A stretch of 36,392 nt of DNA from an uncultured Roseateles sp. (lineage in GTDB: Bacteria > Pseudomonadota > Gammaproteobacteria > Burkholderiales > Burkholderiaceae), in the NCBI GenBank assembly GCA_946886855.1, contig CAMPJJ010000058.1:1-36392 (forward strand), given 5' to 3'. Under the pieces are notes generated by a model. It had not been told where the DNA came from. It made no database searches and worked only from the letters and a program-made list of their open reading frames with translations. Each line of letters begins with the position of its first letter. Within the stretch, counting starts at the first letter, position 1. Made by a program: the position numbers and the translations under genes. This document shows positions 18,774 to 28,103 of the stretch, in pieces.

Positions 18774-18774
18774 T

Positions 18775-20457
18775 TCAGCAGGCCATGAACTGCACGCGGT
18801 TGCGCCCCGCGTGCTTCGCGGCGTAGAGGGCCTGGTCGGCGGTCTCGACGAGGCGGGCGGGCTTGGCCGGGGGCTCGCCCGCGGCCAGCCCGATGGACAC
18901 GGTGACCTGCAGCGCCGCCACCAGCTCGCCCCAGCCGTGGCTGGCGATCGCGGCGCGCAGCCGCTCGCAGATGTCCTGCGCGCGCTCGGGCGTGACACCG
19001 ACGAAGACCAGCATGAACTCCTCGCCGCCGACCCGCGCCAGCAGGTCGGCGCTGCGCAGTTGACGCCGCAGGACCTGCGCCACCTTCTGCAGCGCCTGGT
19101 CGCCGACGCCGTGCCCGAACGCGTCGTTGACCTGCTTGAAGTGGTCGATGTCCAGCAGGCCGAGCGAGATCGGCCTGTTCTCCTGCCTCGCGCGCTCCAG
19201 CAGCAGCGGCAGTGCGAATTCGGCGTGACGGCGGTTGTTGAGCCCCGTCAGCGCGTCCTCATGGGCCATGCGGCCCAGTTCCGCGGCCTGACGCCGCAGG
19301 CGTTGCTGCTCCTGTTCGGCGAGATCCGCGCGCTCGCGCTCGCGTCGCGCGTCCTGCATCGCGTGCTCGGCGCGCGCCTGCGCCTGCTGGAATTCCTGCC
19401 GGATCAGCATGGCCTCGGTCTGCAGCGCCATGGCGTTGCGCGCCGATTGGCGTTCCAGGGCGGTGAGCTGCTCATGCGCCGCAAGCGCCCGCACCGCGTC
19501 GCCGCGCAGCTTGTAGCCGCGATAGATCGCCAGCGTCAGCTGCCGGCGCAGGCGCGCGGGCAGCGATTGCGGCGCCTGCTGGCTCACCAGGTCCTGGAGC
19601 GTCTCCAGCGCCGGCAGGGCGTCCTGCGCGCCGGCGGCGTCATCGCGCTTGAGCTGCAGCAGCGCCCGCTGCGCGCGGGCCTGCAGCACCATGCCGGCGT
19701 AGCCGTGCCGCTGCGCCAGGCGTTCGTATTCATCGGTGATCTGGAGCGCCTCGTCGATCGCGCCCGTGCCGAGCTGCAGCTCGACCAGGTTGGACAGCGA
19801 GACGACGACGAGGAAGGGATTGCCTTCCTCCCGCACCAGCGTGGCCGCGCGCACCGCGTAGGGCTCGGCCTGTGCGAGCGCCTCGGACGCGGCGGTCCGG
19901 TCCTCGTCGCGGATCGCCTCCGCGTGCGCCTGCAGCCAGAAATGCGCGAGGTTGTTCAGGCAGGAAAGCATCAGCTCGCGCTCGCCCGGGGCCTGCTGCT
20001 GCGCGATCTCCAGGGCCTGCAGGGTGTGCTGGCAGGCCTGCTCGACCTGGTCCGAGACCGCGAAGGACACCGCCAGCCGGTTCAGCGCCCAGGCCTCGCG
20101 CGCCGCGTCCTCGGCGCGCCGCGCGGCGGCCAGCGCCTGCCAGCCGGCCTGCATCGCGTCGCGTCCCATCTGGAACTGCGCGTAGACATAGCACAGCTCG
20201 GTGAGGGCCTCGGCGGCCCAGAGGTCCTGGTCGGGGCCGTCGATGAGGCGCACCAGGGCCGCGGCCTCGCTCGCGCGCCGCAGCGCGCCCTGCAGGTCCC
20301 CCTGCCGCGGCAGGTTGTGGGCGATGAGGATCAGCGCCCGCGCACGGTCGCGCGCCGTGTCGGCCGCCACCAGGGACAGCTCCAGGGCATCGGTCGCGTC
20401 GCGGTAGGCGCCGCGGCGGCTCAGGTGCAGGGCTCGCGCCAGCTCGCGTTGGAACAA
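18775..20457 (-). CDS. Diguanylate cyclase with N-terminal TPR repeats
   Basis: The 560-residue product has no signal peptide or membrane segment and should be cytoplasmic. Residues about 1-330 are helical TPR-like repeats (for example AWALNRLAVSFAVSDQVEQA). A coiled coil at about 345-400, rich in Gln, Glu and Arg, leads to a GGDEF domain. The active site GGEEF is at 477-481, and the inhibitory I-site RSAD at 468-471 stands five residues before it, so synthesis of c-di-GMP with product feedback is expected. The start is TTG at 20457, preceded by GGAGGAGAG at good spacing; no ATG fits. The TPR part probably binds a partner protein. It converges on the second chemoreceptor gene. Confidence 0.9.
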   Translation of the reverse strand: MFQRELARALHLSRRGAYRDATDALELSLVAADTARDRARALILIAHNLPRQGDLQGALRRASEAAALVRLIDGPDQDLWAAEALTELCYVYAQFQMGRDAMQAGWQALAAARRAEDAAREAWALNRLAVSFAVSDQVEQACQHTLQALEIAQQQAPGERELMLSCLNNLAHFWLQAHAEAIRDEDRTAASEALAQAEPYAVRAATLVREEGNPFLVVVSLSNLVELQLGTGAIDEALQITDEYERLAQRHGYAGMVLQARAQRALLQLKRDDAAGAQDALPALETLQDLVSQQAPQSLPARLRRQLTLAIYRGYKLRGDAVRALAAHEQLTALERQSARNAMALQTEAMLIRQEFQQAQARAEHAMQDARRERERADLAEQEQQRLRRQAAELGRMAHEDALTGLNNRRHAEFALPLLLERARQENRPISLGLLDIDHFKQVNDAFGHGVGDQALQKVAQVLRRQLRSADLLARVGGEEFMLVFVGVTPERAQDICERLRAAIASHGWGELVAALQVTVSIGLAAGEPPAKPARLVETADQALYAAKHAGRNRVQFMAC

Positions 20458-20567
20458 GGCAGACTCTCCTCCGTCAAACTCGTCGACCTCGATGCCGCAG
20501 CATTCGCCGCCGCATAGCGCACGTCAATGGCGGCACGCCCCAGTGGACGATGGATACAGTCGCAGGC

Positions 20568-21470
20568 ATGCCAAAAGTCTCGAAAGCGTCCGCCGCGTCC
20601 GGCCGCACCGTCGAACCGCCTCCGGTGGCTGCCTCGGTGGTGACCCCGACGGCGGTGCCGGTCGACCGCGCGCTGGTGGGCGTCGACTTCACCAGCGCGC
20701 CGTCGGCCCGCAAGCCGATCCGGCTGGCCGTCGGTCGCCGGCAAGGGAGCGTCCTGAAGCTGGAACGCCAGGTGGCGATCGCGACGCTGGAGGACTTCGA
20801 GACCTGGCTCGCGGCGCCGGGCCCTTGGCTGGGCGGCTTCGACCTGCCATTCGGATTGCCGCGCGAGCTGGTCGAGACCCTCGGCTGGCCGACCGACTGG
20901 GCGCCGCTGATCGCGCATTACGCGGGCTTGTCGCGCGCCGAGATCCGGGACACCTTTGCCGCGTTCTGCGACGCGCGTCCGGTCGGCGGCAAATTCGCGC
21001 ACCGGGCCTGCGATGGCCCGGCGGGCTCGTCGCCGAGCATGAAGTGGGTCAATCCGCCCGTCGCCTACATGCTGCACGCGGGCGTGCCGCGCCTGCTGCG
21101 GGCCGGCGTGCATCTGCCCGGACTGCATGCCGGGGACCCCGGGCGCGTGGCGCTGGAGGCCTATCCGGGGCTGCTGGCGCGCGAGTTGATCGGCACGCGC
21201 AGCTACAAGAGCGACGACCGCGCCAAGCAGACGCCGGAGCGGCTGATCGCCCGCAAGGACATGATCGAGGCGCTGGAGCAGGGCCGCAGCCGTCTCGGCT
21301 TGCGACTCAAGCTCAGCCATGCGCAGCGGGACGAACTGGCCGACGACGGCAGCGGCGACAAGCTCGACGCCGTGCTGTGCCTGATGCAGGCGGCCTGGGC
21401 CGACGCGCGGCCGGATTACGGGCTGCCCGTCGGGATGGATCCGCTGGAGGGATGGATCGTCTGCGCCTGA
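20568..21470 (+). CDS. DUF429 family protein (predicted RNase H-like fold)
   Basis: The 300-residue product (from ATG 20568) begins with an unconserved Ala/Pro/Val-rich tail of about 33 residues, then RALVGVDFTSAPSARKPI. This matches the first strand of DUF429 proteins, where an Asp in GVDFTSAP is the expected metal ligand of an RNase H-like fold. Other conserved patches are WLGGFDLPFGLPRELV, MKWVNPPVAYMLHAGVPRLL, VALEAYPGLLARELIG and the late GSGDKLDAVLCLMQAAWA with a further Asp. Function is unknown; nuclease activity is a fold-based prediction. An in-frame ATG at 20550 would add six residues; 20568 is preferred because TACAGT lies 7 bases before it. It is followed 63 bases later by panE. 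Confidence 0.8.
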   Translation: MPKVSKASAASGRTVEPPPVAASVVTPTAVPVDRALVGVDFTSAPSARKPIRLAVGRRQGSVLKLERQVAIATLEDFETWLAAPGPWLGGFDLPFGLPRELVETLGWPTDWAPLIAHYAGLSRAEIRDTFAAFCDARPVGGKFAHRACDGPAGSSPSMKWVNPPVAYMLHAGVPRLLRAGVHLPGLHAGDPGRVALEAYPGLLARELIGTRSYKSDDRAKQTPERLIARKDMIEALEQGRSRLGLRLKLSHAQRDELADDGSGDKLDAVLCLMQAAWADARPDYGLPVGMDPLEGWIVCA

Positions 21471-21533
21471 CGATGCGCGCCGCGCCCTGTCTTTTTTTCA
21501 ACTTCCTGAATTTCCGACCGCGAGGAGGACGCC

Positions 21534-22466
21534 ATGATCCGGATCGATGACACCCCCGCTGTGCAGACGCCGCTGCAGGTCGCCGTGATGGGCGCCGGCG
21601 CCGTGGGCTGCTTCTTCGGCGGCATGCTGGCCCGCGCCGGCCACGACGTGACGCTGATCGGACGTGCCAGCCACGTGGCAGCGATCCGCGACCATGGCCT
21701 GCGCATGGAGACGCGGATGTTCGACGAGCAGGTCCGCCTGCGCGCCGACACCGAGCCCGCCGCCGCGCGTGGCGCGCAGGTCGTGCTGTTCTGCGTGAAG
21801 TCCACCGACACGGTGTCCGCCGCGCGGGCGCTGGCGCCGTACCTCGGTGCGGACACGCTGCTGCTGTCGATGCAGAACGGCGTCGACAACGCCGAGCGGC
21901 TGCGCGAGTCGGTGCCCCAACCGGTGTCGGCGGCGGTGGTCTACGTCGCCACGGAGATGGCGGGGCCCGGTCATGTGAAGCACCATGGGCGCGGGGAGCT
22001 GGTCATCGAGCCTGCGTCCGGTGTCGGGCGCATCGCCCAGGCCCTGATCGCGGCGGGCGTGCCGACCGAGGTGTCGGACAACGTGCGTGGCGCGCTCTGG
22101 TTCAAGCTGTTGATCAACTGCGCCTACAACGCGCTGTCCGCGCTGGCGCAGCAGCCCTACGGCGAACTGGTGAAGGGGGAGGGCGTCTGGACGGTGATGG
22201 ACCAGCTCGTCGACGAGGGCCTCGCGGTGGCCGCGGCGGACGGCGTCACGCTGGTGGGGGACGTCCGCCAGGCCGTGCGCAAGATCGCCGAGACGATGCC
22301 GGGGCAGTTCTCCTCGACCGCGCAGGACCTGAGCCGCGGCAAGCGCACGGAGATCGATCACCTGAACGGCTTCCTGGTGCGCCGCGGTGAGGCGCTGGGC
22401 GTGCCCACGCCCGCGAATCGCGTGCTGCACACGCTGGTTCGGCTCGCCGAACCCAGCCGGGATTGA
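21534..22466 (+). CDS. panE: 2-dehydropantoate 2-reductase (ketopantoate reductase family)
   Basis: The family reduces 2-dehydropantoate to pantoate with NADPH, a step towards coenzyme A. The 310-residue product has the nucleotide-binding motif VMGAGAVGCFFGGMLARAG near residue 20, VVLFCVKSTDT, SMQNGVDNAERL, and the C-terminal helical domain with WFKLLINCAYNALSAL (catalytic Lys and Asn) and KRTEIDHLNGFLVRRGE (substrate Glu region). AGGAGG lies a few bases before the ATG. Paralogues of this family with other keto-acid substrates are common, so the pantoate role is likely but not proved by sequence. Confidence 0.85.
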   Translation: MIRIDDTPAVQTPLQVAVMGAGAVGCFFGGMLARAGHDVTLIGRASHVAAIRDHGLRMETRMFDEQVRLRADTEPAAARGAQVVLFCVKSTDTVSAARALAPYLGADTLLLSMQNGVDNAERLRESVPQPVSAAVVYVATEMAGPGHVKHHGRGELVIEPASGVGRIAQALIAAGVPTEVSDNVRGALWFKLLINCAYNALSALAQQPYGELVKGEGVWTVMDQLVDEGLAVAAADGVTLVGDVRQAVRKIAETMPGQFSSTAQDLSRGKRTEIDHLNGFLVRRGEALGVPTPANRVLHTLVRLAEPSRD

Positions 22467-22491
22467 GCCGGGACCGGGCCGGCACCGCAGC

Positions 22492-23022
22492 TCAGTAGGT
22501 GATGGTCAGCGTGACCGTGTCAGAGTAGTTGCCCGGCACGATGCCGTTGAGCGACGGCAGGCGGCCGTAGACGGTCAACTGCTGCTGGCTACCGGTGCCG
22601 GTGCCGGCGTACACGCCGCTGCTGTTGCCGTCGCCCCAGACCTGGGTGCGGCCGGCATCGAGGTACAGCTGATACGGCAGGCTGTTGTTGCCGCTCTTCA
22701 TCGCACGCGAGCTGAAGGCCGAGGCGTTGCCCGCGTTGGCGCCGGCGCTGAGCGCGACGCTGTAGGGCGTGGTCTTCGTGCAGGTGACGTTGAGCGCGGT
22801 CGAGGCATCGACCGGGCCGGGCGTCTGCAGCGGATCGATCGAGCCGCCGAAGGTCAGCGTGCTGCCGGTGACGTTGCAGGCGACCAGGATGGTGGCGCCG
22901 ACCTGGAAGGTGCCCGAGCCGGTCGACGGCGTGGCGGCATGGCTGACAGCGGCGGCGCCCACGATGGCCGCGGCGACGGCCAAGGTTCGCGAGAGAACTG
23001 AAGACAACTGACGTGACAGCAT
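22492..23022 (-). CDS. Secreted spore-coat-U-domain (SCPU) protein, orphan
   Basis: The 176-residue product has a signal peptide cleaved probably after VSHA (about residue 29). The mature part is an SCPU domain: TGSGTFQVGATILVACNVTG with the first Cys, ALNVTCTKTTPYSVALSAG with the second Cys, YQLYLDAGRTQVWGDG, and a C-terminal strand PGNYSDTVTLTITY typical of donor-strand pilus subunits. Such proteins usually sit in operons with a periplasmic chaperone and an outer-membrane usher of the archaic type. Neither is present here. It is therefore an orphan subunit, or served by an assembly system elsewhere. The ATG at 23022 has no strong ribosome-binding site. It converges on panE with 25 bases between stops. 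Confidence 0.85.
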   Translation of the reverse strand: MLSRQLSSVLSRTLAVAAAIVGAAAVSHAATPSTGSGTFQVGATILVACNVTGSTLTFGGSIDPLQTPGPVDASTALNVTCTKTTPYSVALSAGANAGNASAFSSRAMKSGNNSLPYQLYLDAGRTQVWGDGNSSGVYAGTGTGSQQQLTVYGRLPSLNGIVPGNYSDTVTLTITY

Positions 23023-23145
23023 GGTGGGTTCTATTCGTGCATCGCGGGTGCCGGCGGGTTGCGATGACCTCGGCGCGATGCGCTCCGATGTCGGACCTCT
23101 GTGCCGTCCCTGGGTATCAATTGGACACGATTTTGTCAGTTCCAC

Positions 23146-23165
23146 TCCGTGAGCCACTTCACGGA
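23146..23165. promoter_or_regulatory. Inverted repeat upstream of the SCPU gene
   Basis: TCCGTGA-GCCACT-TCACGGA is a perfect 7+6+7 inverted repeat about 125 bases upstream of the SCPU ATG. A second symmetrical patch, ACCCCCCAAACGGGGA (about 23189-23204), lies 24 bases further upstream. Both are in the 297-base spacer behind the arginase gene and are candidate operators for the SCPU gene; on the minus strand CTGACA stands between them and the gene as a possible -35 box. Confidence 0.4.
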
Positions 23166-23266
23166 TCGGGGACATCGACCTAGAGAGTACCCCCCAAACG
23201 GGGAGAAATCCTCTGCATTCGGATTGGTAACGCCACCATGGGTGTCGGGAAGTGATCCAGCGGCGC

Positions 23267-23288
23267 GGGTGTGACGGAAGTCGCACCC
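23267..23288 (-). terminator. Hairpin downstream of the arginase gene
   Basis: GGGTGTGAC-GGAA-GTCGCACCC forms a 9-base stem with one wobble-type mismatch and a 4-base GGAA loop, 32 bases after the arginase stop. There is no U-tract on the minus strand, so it is a possible rather than a canonical intrinsic terminator. Confidence 0.4.
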
Positions 23289-23319
23289 GGCGCGGGGTCC
23301 TGCCGAGCGCGACTGCGCG

Positions 23320-24240
23320 TCACTTGCGCATCAAGGTGGACTTGCCGAACAGCGACTCCACCAAGTCCACCGCCACCAGCGCCGTCTTGTTGCGGACATC
23401 GAGCGCCGGGTTGAGCTCCATGATGTCCAGCGAGCCCAGCCGGCCGGTGTCCGCGATCATCTCCATGCAGAGCTGGGCTTCGCGGTAGGTGGGACCGCCG
23501 GGAATCGTGGTGCCGACGCCGGGGGCGACGTCCGGATCGAGGAAGTCGACGTCGAAGCTCACGTGCAGGTGGGTATTGACGTCCATCGTCGCCAGCGCCA
23601 GCTCCATCGTGTGGCGCATGCCCATCTCGTCGATGTAGCGCATGTCGAAGACTTCGAGGCCGACCTCGTGGACGAAGCGCTTCTCGCCCTCGTCGACGCT
23701 GCGGATGCCGATCTGGCGGATCCATTTCGGATCGATCGCCGGGACCTTGCCGCCGATCTCGATCAGTTCCTGGGGGCCGTAGCCGCACAGGCACGCGACC
23801 GGCATGCCGTGGATGTTGCCGCTGGGCGTGAGCTTGCTGGTGTTGAAGTCGGCATGCGCGTCCAGCCACAGCACGCGCAGTTTCTTGCCGGTGTCGCGGC
23901 AGTGGTGGGCCACCGCGGCGATCGATCCCAGGCCCAGGCAGTGGTCGCCGCCGAGCAGGACGGACATCCGCCCGGCGTTGAGCTCCGCGTAGACCGCGTC
24001 GTGCACGGCCTGGTTCCAGGCCGTCACCTCGTCGAGGTGGCGGTAGCCTTCCGTCGGCGGCAGCCAGGGGTTGGACGGGCCGACGAGGTTGCCGCAGTCC
24101 TTGACCTCGACGCCGTGCGCCCGCAGCGCTTCGGCCAGTCCGGCGACCCGCAGGGCCTCCGGTCCCATGCTGGCGCCCCGGGCGCCGGCCCCCACGTCGG
24201 TGGGGGCGCCGATCAGGCTCACGTGTCGTGCTGCGGTCAT
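23320..24240 (-). CDS. rocF: Arginase
   Basis: Arginase hydrolyses L-arginine to ornithine and urea with a binuclear manganese site. The 306-residue product has all ligand motifs: LLGGDHCLGLGS, LDAHADFNTSK, and SFDVDFLDPDVAPGVGT. SGNIHGMPVACLCG and the terminal region GSLDIMELNPALDVRNKT are also conserved. The length is typical of arginase and the DAHADFN form fits arginase better than agmatinase or formiminoglutamase. It could supply nitrogen alongside the hut pathway, though no urease genes are visible. The ATG at 24240 has AGAGAGGAT upstream. It follows the LOG-family gene on the same strand by 42 bases. Confidence 0.9.
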   Translation of the reverse strand: MTAARHVSLIGAPTDVGAGARGASMGPEALRVAGLAEALRAHGVEVKDCGNLVGPSNPWLPPTEGYRHLDEVTAWNQAVHDAVYAELNAGRMSVLLGGDHCLGLGSIAAVAHHCRDTGKKLRVLWLDAHADFNTSKLTPSGNIHGMPVACLCGYGPQELIEIGGKVPAIDPKWIRQIGIRSVDEGEKRFVHEVGLEVFDMRYIDEMGMRHTMELALATMDVNTHLHVSFDVDFLDPDVAPGVGTTIPGGPTYREAQLCMEMIADTGRLGSLDIMELNPALDVRNKTALVAVDLVESLFGKSTLMRK

Positions 24241-24282
24241 GGTCGATCCTCTCTTGCTTGCTGGAAGGCCCGAAGGGCCGGA

Positions 24283-25212
24283 TCAGGTGCCGTCGGCCGG
24301 GACCGCGCGGGTCCCGTCATGGCCGTTCGTGCCGTTCGTGCCGCCGCCGATGTCGTATTCCTTCATCAGCAGCCCCCAGGCCTCGTCGGCGGTTTCAACG
24401 TAATGGAAGAGCTGCTCGTCGCCCGGGCTGATCATGCCGGTGTCGATCAGCAGCTCGAAGTCGATCAGGCGCGACCAGAAATCGCGTCCGAACAGCAGGA
24501 TCGGACGCCGGCGGCACTTGCCGGTCTGGATCAGGGTCAGCGTCTCGAAGAGTTCATCGAGCGTGCCGTAGCCGCCGGGGAAGGCCGCCAGCGCCACCGA
24601 GCGCATCAGGAAGTGCATCTTGCGCAGCCCGAAGTAGTGGAAGCGGAAGCAGAGCTCCGGCGTGATGTACTGGTTCGGGCGCTGCTCGTGCGGCAGGACG
24701 ATGTTCAGTCCGATGCTGCGGCCGCCCGCCTCGTGCGCGCCACGGTTGCCCGCTTCCATGATGCCGGGCCCGCCGCCGGTGACGACGTACAGCGGATGCG
24801 CGAAGTCCTTGGTCGTCTCGGTGACCAGCCGGGCGAACTTGCGTGCTTCCTCGTAGTAGCCGCTCATCACCAGGCGGCGCTCGGCGCGCTGCACGGCCGC
24901 CTCGTCCTTGGCGGCGCGGGCCGCGTCGACGGCCGCCTGCGCCGACTCTCGATCGGCGATGCGCGCACTGCCGAAGATCACCACCGTCGACTGGATGTTC
25001 AGCTCCTGCTGGATCAGCTCCGGTTTGAGCAGTTCGAGCTGCATGCGCACCGGGCGCAGTTCCGGCCGCACCAGGAAGTCCGTGTCGGTGAAGGCGAGCT
25101 GGTAGGCGGCGGGCGGATTCGCGTCGAAGGTCGTCTCGAAAGAGGCCTGCTGTTGGACCTCCTCCTGCGCGGAGGGGAAGTTGCGGGCGGTGAGTTTGTC
25201 GCTTCTGATCAT
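24283..25212 (-). CDS. LOG family protein (TIGR00730-type nucleotide phosphoribohydrolase)
   Basis: LOG enzymes cleave the N-glycosidic bond of nucleoside 5'-monophosphates; plant members release free cytokinins. The 309-residue product has the two signature motifs, VVTGGGPGIMEAGNRGAHEA (about residue 145) and FPGGYGTLDELFETLTLI (about residue 215), plus STVVIFGSARI at the start of the Rossmann fold. It is longer than the about 190-residue short form owing to about 75 residues before the fold and a C-terminal Gly/Thr/Asn tail (GGGTNGTNGHDG) encoded by a small 9-base duplication. The ATG at 25212 lacks a clear ribosome-binding site. It may share a transcript with arginase; the functional link is unclear. 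Confidence 0.85.
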   Translation of the reverse strand: MIRSDKLTARNFPSAQEEVQQQASFETTFDANPPAAYQLAFTDTDFLVRPELRPVRMQLELLKPELIQQELNIQSTVVIFGSARIADRESAQAAVDAARAAKDEAAVQRAERRLVMSGYYEEARKFARLVTETTKDFAHPLYVVTGGGPGIMEAGNRGAHEAGGRSIGLNIVLPHEQRPNQYITPELCFRFHYFGLRKMHFLMRSVALAAFPGGYGTLDELFETLTLIQTGKCRRRPILLFGRDFWSRLIDFELLIDTGMISPGDEQLFHYVETADEAWGLLMKEYDIGGGTNGTNGHDGTRAVPADGT

Positions 25213-25332
25213 GATTCGATGGCCCGAGAGATTACGGGCGTTGGCACTTAATTTCCGTTCGTTCGCCGGCGCCGTGCACGACGCCGCGCGGTGGTTTGTT
25301 GCGCGAGGTCGCCCCCGGACGCCTGGACGGGG

Positions 25333-26082
25333 TCAGTCCGTGCCACAGCACGGGCAGCGCGGGTCGCGAGCGACCTTCAGGTCGGTCCATTCCATGCGGC
25401 GCGCGTCCAGCATCAGCAGCCGGCCCGGCAGCGTCGAGCCCATGCCGGTGAGCAGCTTCAGGGCCTCGGCCGCCTGCATGCTGCCGATGATCCCGACCAG
25501 CGGCGCGAACACGCCCATCACCGCGCAGCGCTGCTCCTCGGGCGGCTGGTCGGCGGGGAACAGGCAGGCGTAGCAGGGGAAGGTCCGGCTGCGGGTGTCG
25601 TAGACGCTCAACTGCGCGTCGAAGCCCAGCGCCGCGCCTGAGACCAGCGGCTTGCCGTGCCTCACGCACGCGGCGTTGACGAGGTGGCGCGTCGGGAAGT
25701 TGTCGGTGCAGTCCAGCACGACGTCGGCCTGCGCCACGAGTTCATCGAGCAGCGCCGCGTCGGCGCGCCGGGTGACGGCATGCACGCGCGGCTCCGGGTT
25801 GATGGCCGCGATGCCGGCGGCGGCCGATTCGGCCTTGGGCTGGTCCACGCGCGCGAGGCTGTGGGCGATCTGGCGCTGGAGATTCGTCACGTCGACGCGG
25901 TCGTGGTCGACCAGCGTGATCCGGCCGACGCCGGCCGTGCCCAGGAACAGCGCCGCGGGCGACCCCAGGCCGCCGGCGCCGATCACCAGCGCGTGCGCGT
26001 CCAGCAGCCGCTGCTGGCCCTCGACGCCGATGTCGTCCAGCAGGATGTGGCGCGAGTAGCGCAGCAGTTGATCGTCGTCCAT
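25333..26082 (-). CDS. moeB: MoeB/ThiF-type adenylyltransferase
   Basis: This family adenylates the C-terminal Gly-Gly of small sulfur-carrier proteins (MoaD for molybdopterin, ThiS for thiamine). The 249-residue product starts with QLLRYSRHILLDDIGVEGQQ and has the ATP-binding motif VIGAGGLGSPAALFLGTAGV, the DHDRVDVTNLQRQ arginine-finger region, and VLDCTDNFPTRHLVN. A structural zinc site is formed by CYAC (near residue 170) and CPCC at the C-terminus. MoeB and ThiF cannot be told apart from sequence alone, as bacteria may use one for both; no moa or thi gene adjoins. The ATG at 26082 lies 94 bases after the protease stop. Confidence 0.85.
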   Translation of the reverse strand: MDDDQLLRYSRHILLDDIGVEGQQRLLDAHALVIGAGGLGSPAALFLGTAGVGRITLVDHDRVDVTNLQRQIAHSLARVDQPKAESAAAGIAAINPEPRVHAVTRRADAALLDELVAQADVVLDCTDNFPTRHLVNAACVRHGKPLVSGAALGFDAQLSVYDTRSRTFPCYACLFPADQPPEEQRCAVMGVFAPLVGIIGSMQAAEALKLLTGMGSTLPGRLLMLDARRMEWTDLKVARDPRCPCCGTD

Positions 26083-26094
26083 GGGTCGGTCTGG

Positions 26095-26166
26095 GCGTTC
26101 AGGGCGTTCAGGGCGGTCAGCGGTGATCCGGCAGGGGGCGGCGGTGAATCGGCGGTGAATCGGCAG
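26095..26166. repeat. Short tandem repeats in the spacer between the S1C protease gene and moeB
   Basis: Two small tracts fill this 94-base spacer: three 9-base units of GCGTTCAGG type (26095-26121, the third with two changes) and two exact 11-base units CGGCGGTGAAT (26139-26160) followed by a partial third. They lie outside coding sequence. No promoter could be defined among them. Confidence 0.7.
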
Positions 26167-26176
26167 TCCGCGCGTC

Positions 26177-27337
<1,161 letters not shown>

Positions 27338-27350
27338 GAGAGATCCTGTC

Positions 27351-28103
27351 ATGGCACATCGCACGGAGCTGGAGCGGCTGCTCGCCGCCACGCTGGAGCC
27401 CACGCGCTTCAAGGATTATGGGCCGAACGGCCTGCAGGTCGAGGGCCGCGACCAGATCCGGCAACTGGTGTGCGGGGTCACCGCGAGCCTCGCGCTGATC
27501 GACGCGGCCATCGAGGCCGGGGCCGACGCGATCCTGGTCCACCACGGGCTGTTCTGGCGCGGCCAGGATGGCCGTGTGACGGGCTGGATGAAGCAGCGCC
27601 TGTCGCGGCTGCTGACGAACGAGATCAACCTGTTCGCCTACCACCTGCCGCTGGATGCGCATCCGGAACTCGGCAACAACGCGCAACTGGCGAAACACCT
27701 GGGATGGGCCGCCGAAGGCTGCTTCGGCGAGCAGGACCTGGGCTGCATCGGCGCGCTGCCAGCGACGTTCGAATCGCTGGCGGCGCTGGGCGCCCATGTC
27801 GAGCAGCGGCTCGGCCGGGCGACCGTCATGGCCGCCGGCGACGGCCGTCCGCTCAAGCGCGTCGCCTGGTGCACCGGCGGCGCCCAGGGCTATTTCGAGG
27901 CCGCCATCGCCGCCGGCGCGGACGTGTTCATCACCGGCGAGATCTCCGAGCCTCAGGCGCATTACGCGGCTGAGACGGGCGTGGCCTTCATCGCCGCCGG
28001 CCATCACGCCACGGAGCGCTATGGCGTGCAGGCCCTGGGCCGCCAGGTGGCCGAACAACTGGGCCTGCAGTGCCGGTTCATCGACATCCCCAATCCCGCA
28101 TGA
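27351..28103 (+). CDS. Nif3-like dinuclear metal centre hexameric protein
   Basis: The 250-residue product belongs to the widespread Nif3/YbgI family, toroidal hexamers with a two-metal site and uncertain enzymatic role (GTP cyclohydrolase I type 2-like). Metal ligands are visible in ILVHHGLFW (two His), FAYHLPLDAHPELGNN, and the C-terminal FITGEISEPQAHYA and AAGHHATERYGVQAL. RFKDYGPNGLQVEG is the usual N-terminal motif, which supports the ATG at 27351. That ATG shares bases with the alternative ATG of the divergent protease gene. The stop overlaps the pdxA start (ATGA). Confidence 0.9.
   Translation: MAHRTELERLLAATLEPTRFKDYGPNGLQVEGRDQIRQLVCGVTASLALIDAAIEAGADAILVHHGLFWRGQDGRVTGWMKQRLSRLLTNEINLFAYHLPLDAHPELGNNAQLAKHLGWAAEGCFGEQDLGCIGALPATFESLAALGAHVEQRLGRATVMAAGDGRPLKRVAWCTGGAQGYFEAAIAAGADVFITGEISEPQAHYAAETGVAFIAAGHHATERYGVQALGRQVAEQLGLQCRFIDIPNPA

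Noticed and set aside
17043..18998. A 651-codon minus-strand frame across the second chemoreceptor gene
   Set aside because: The plus strand has unmistakable receptor motifs; the mirror frame is low-complexity Arg/Ala/Asp/Gly.
23320..24240. Formiminoglutamase (arginase-fold HutG) as the identity of the arginase-like gene
   Set aside because: The hut locus already has HutF plus the deformylase HutG, and the ligand motifs and overall match are those of arginase.
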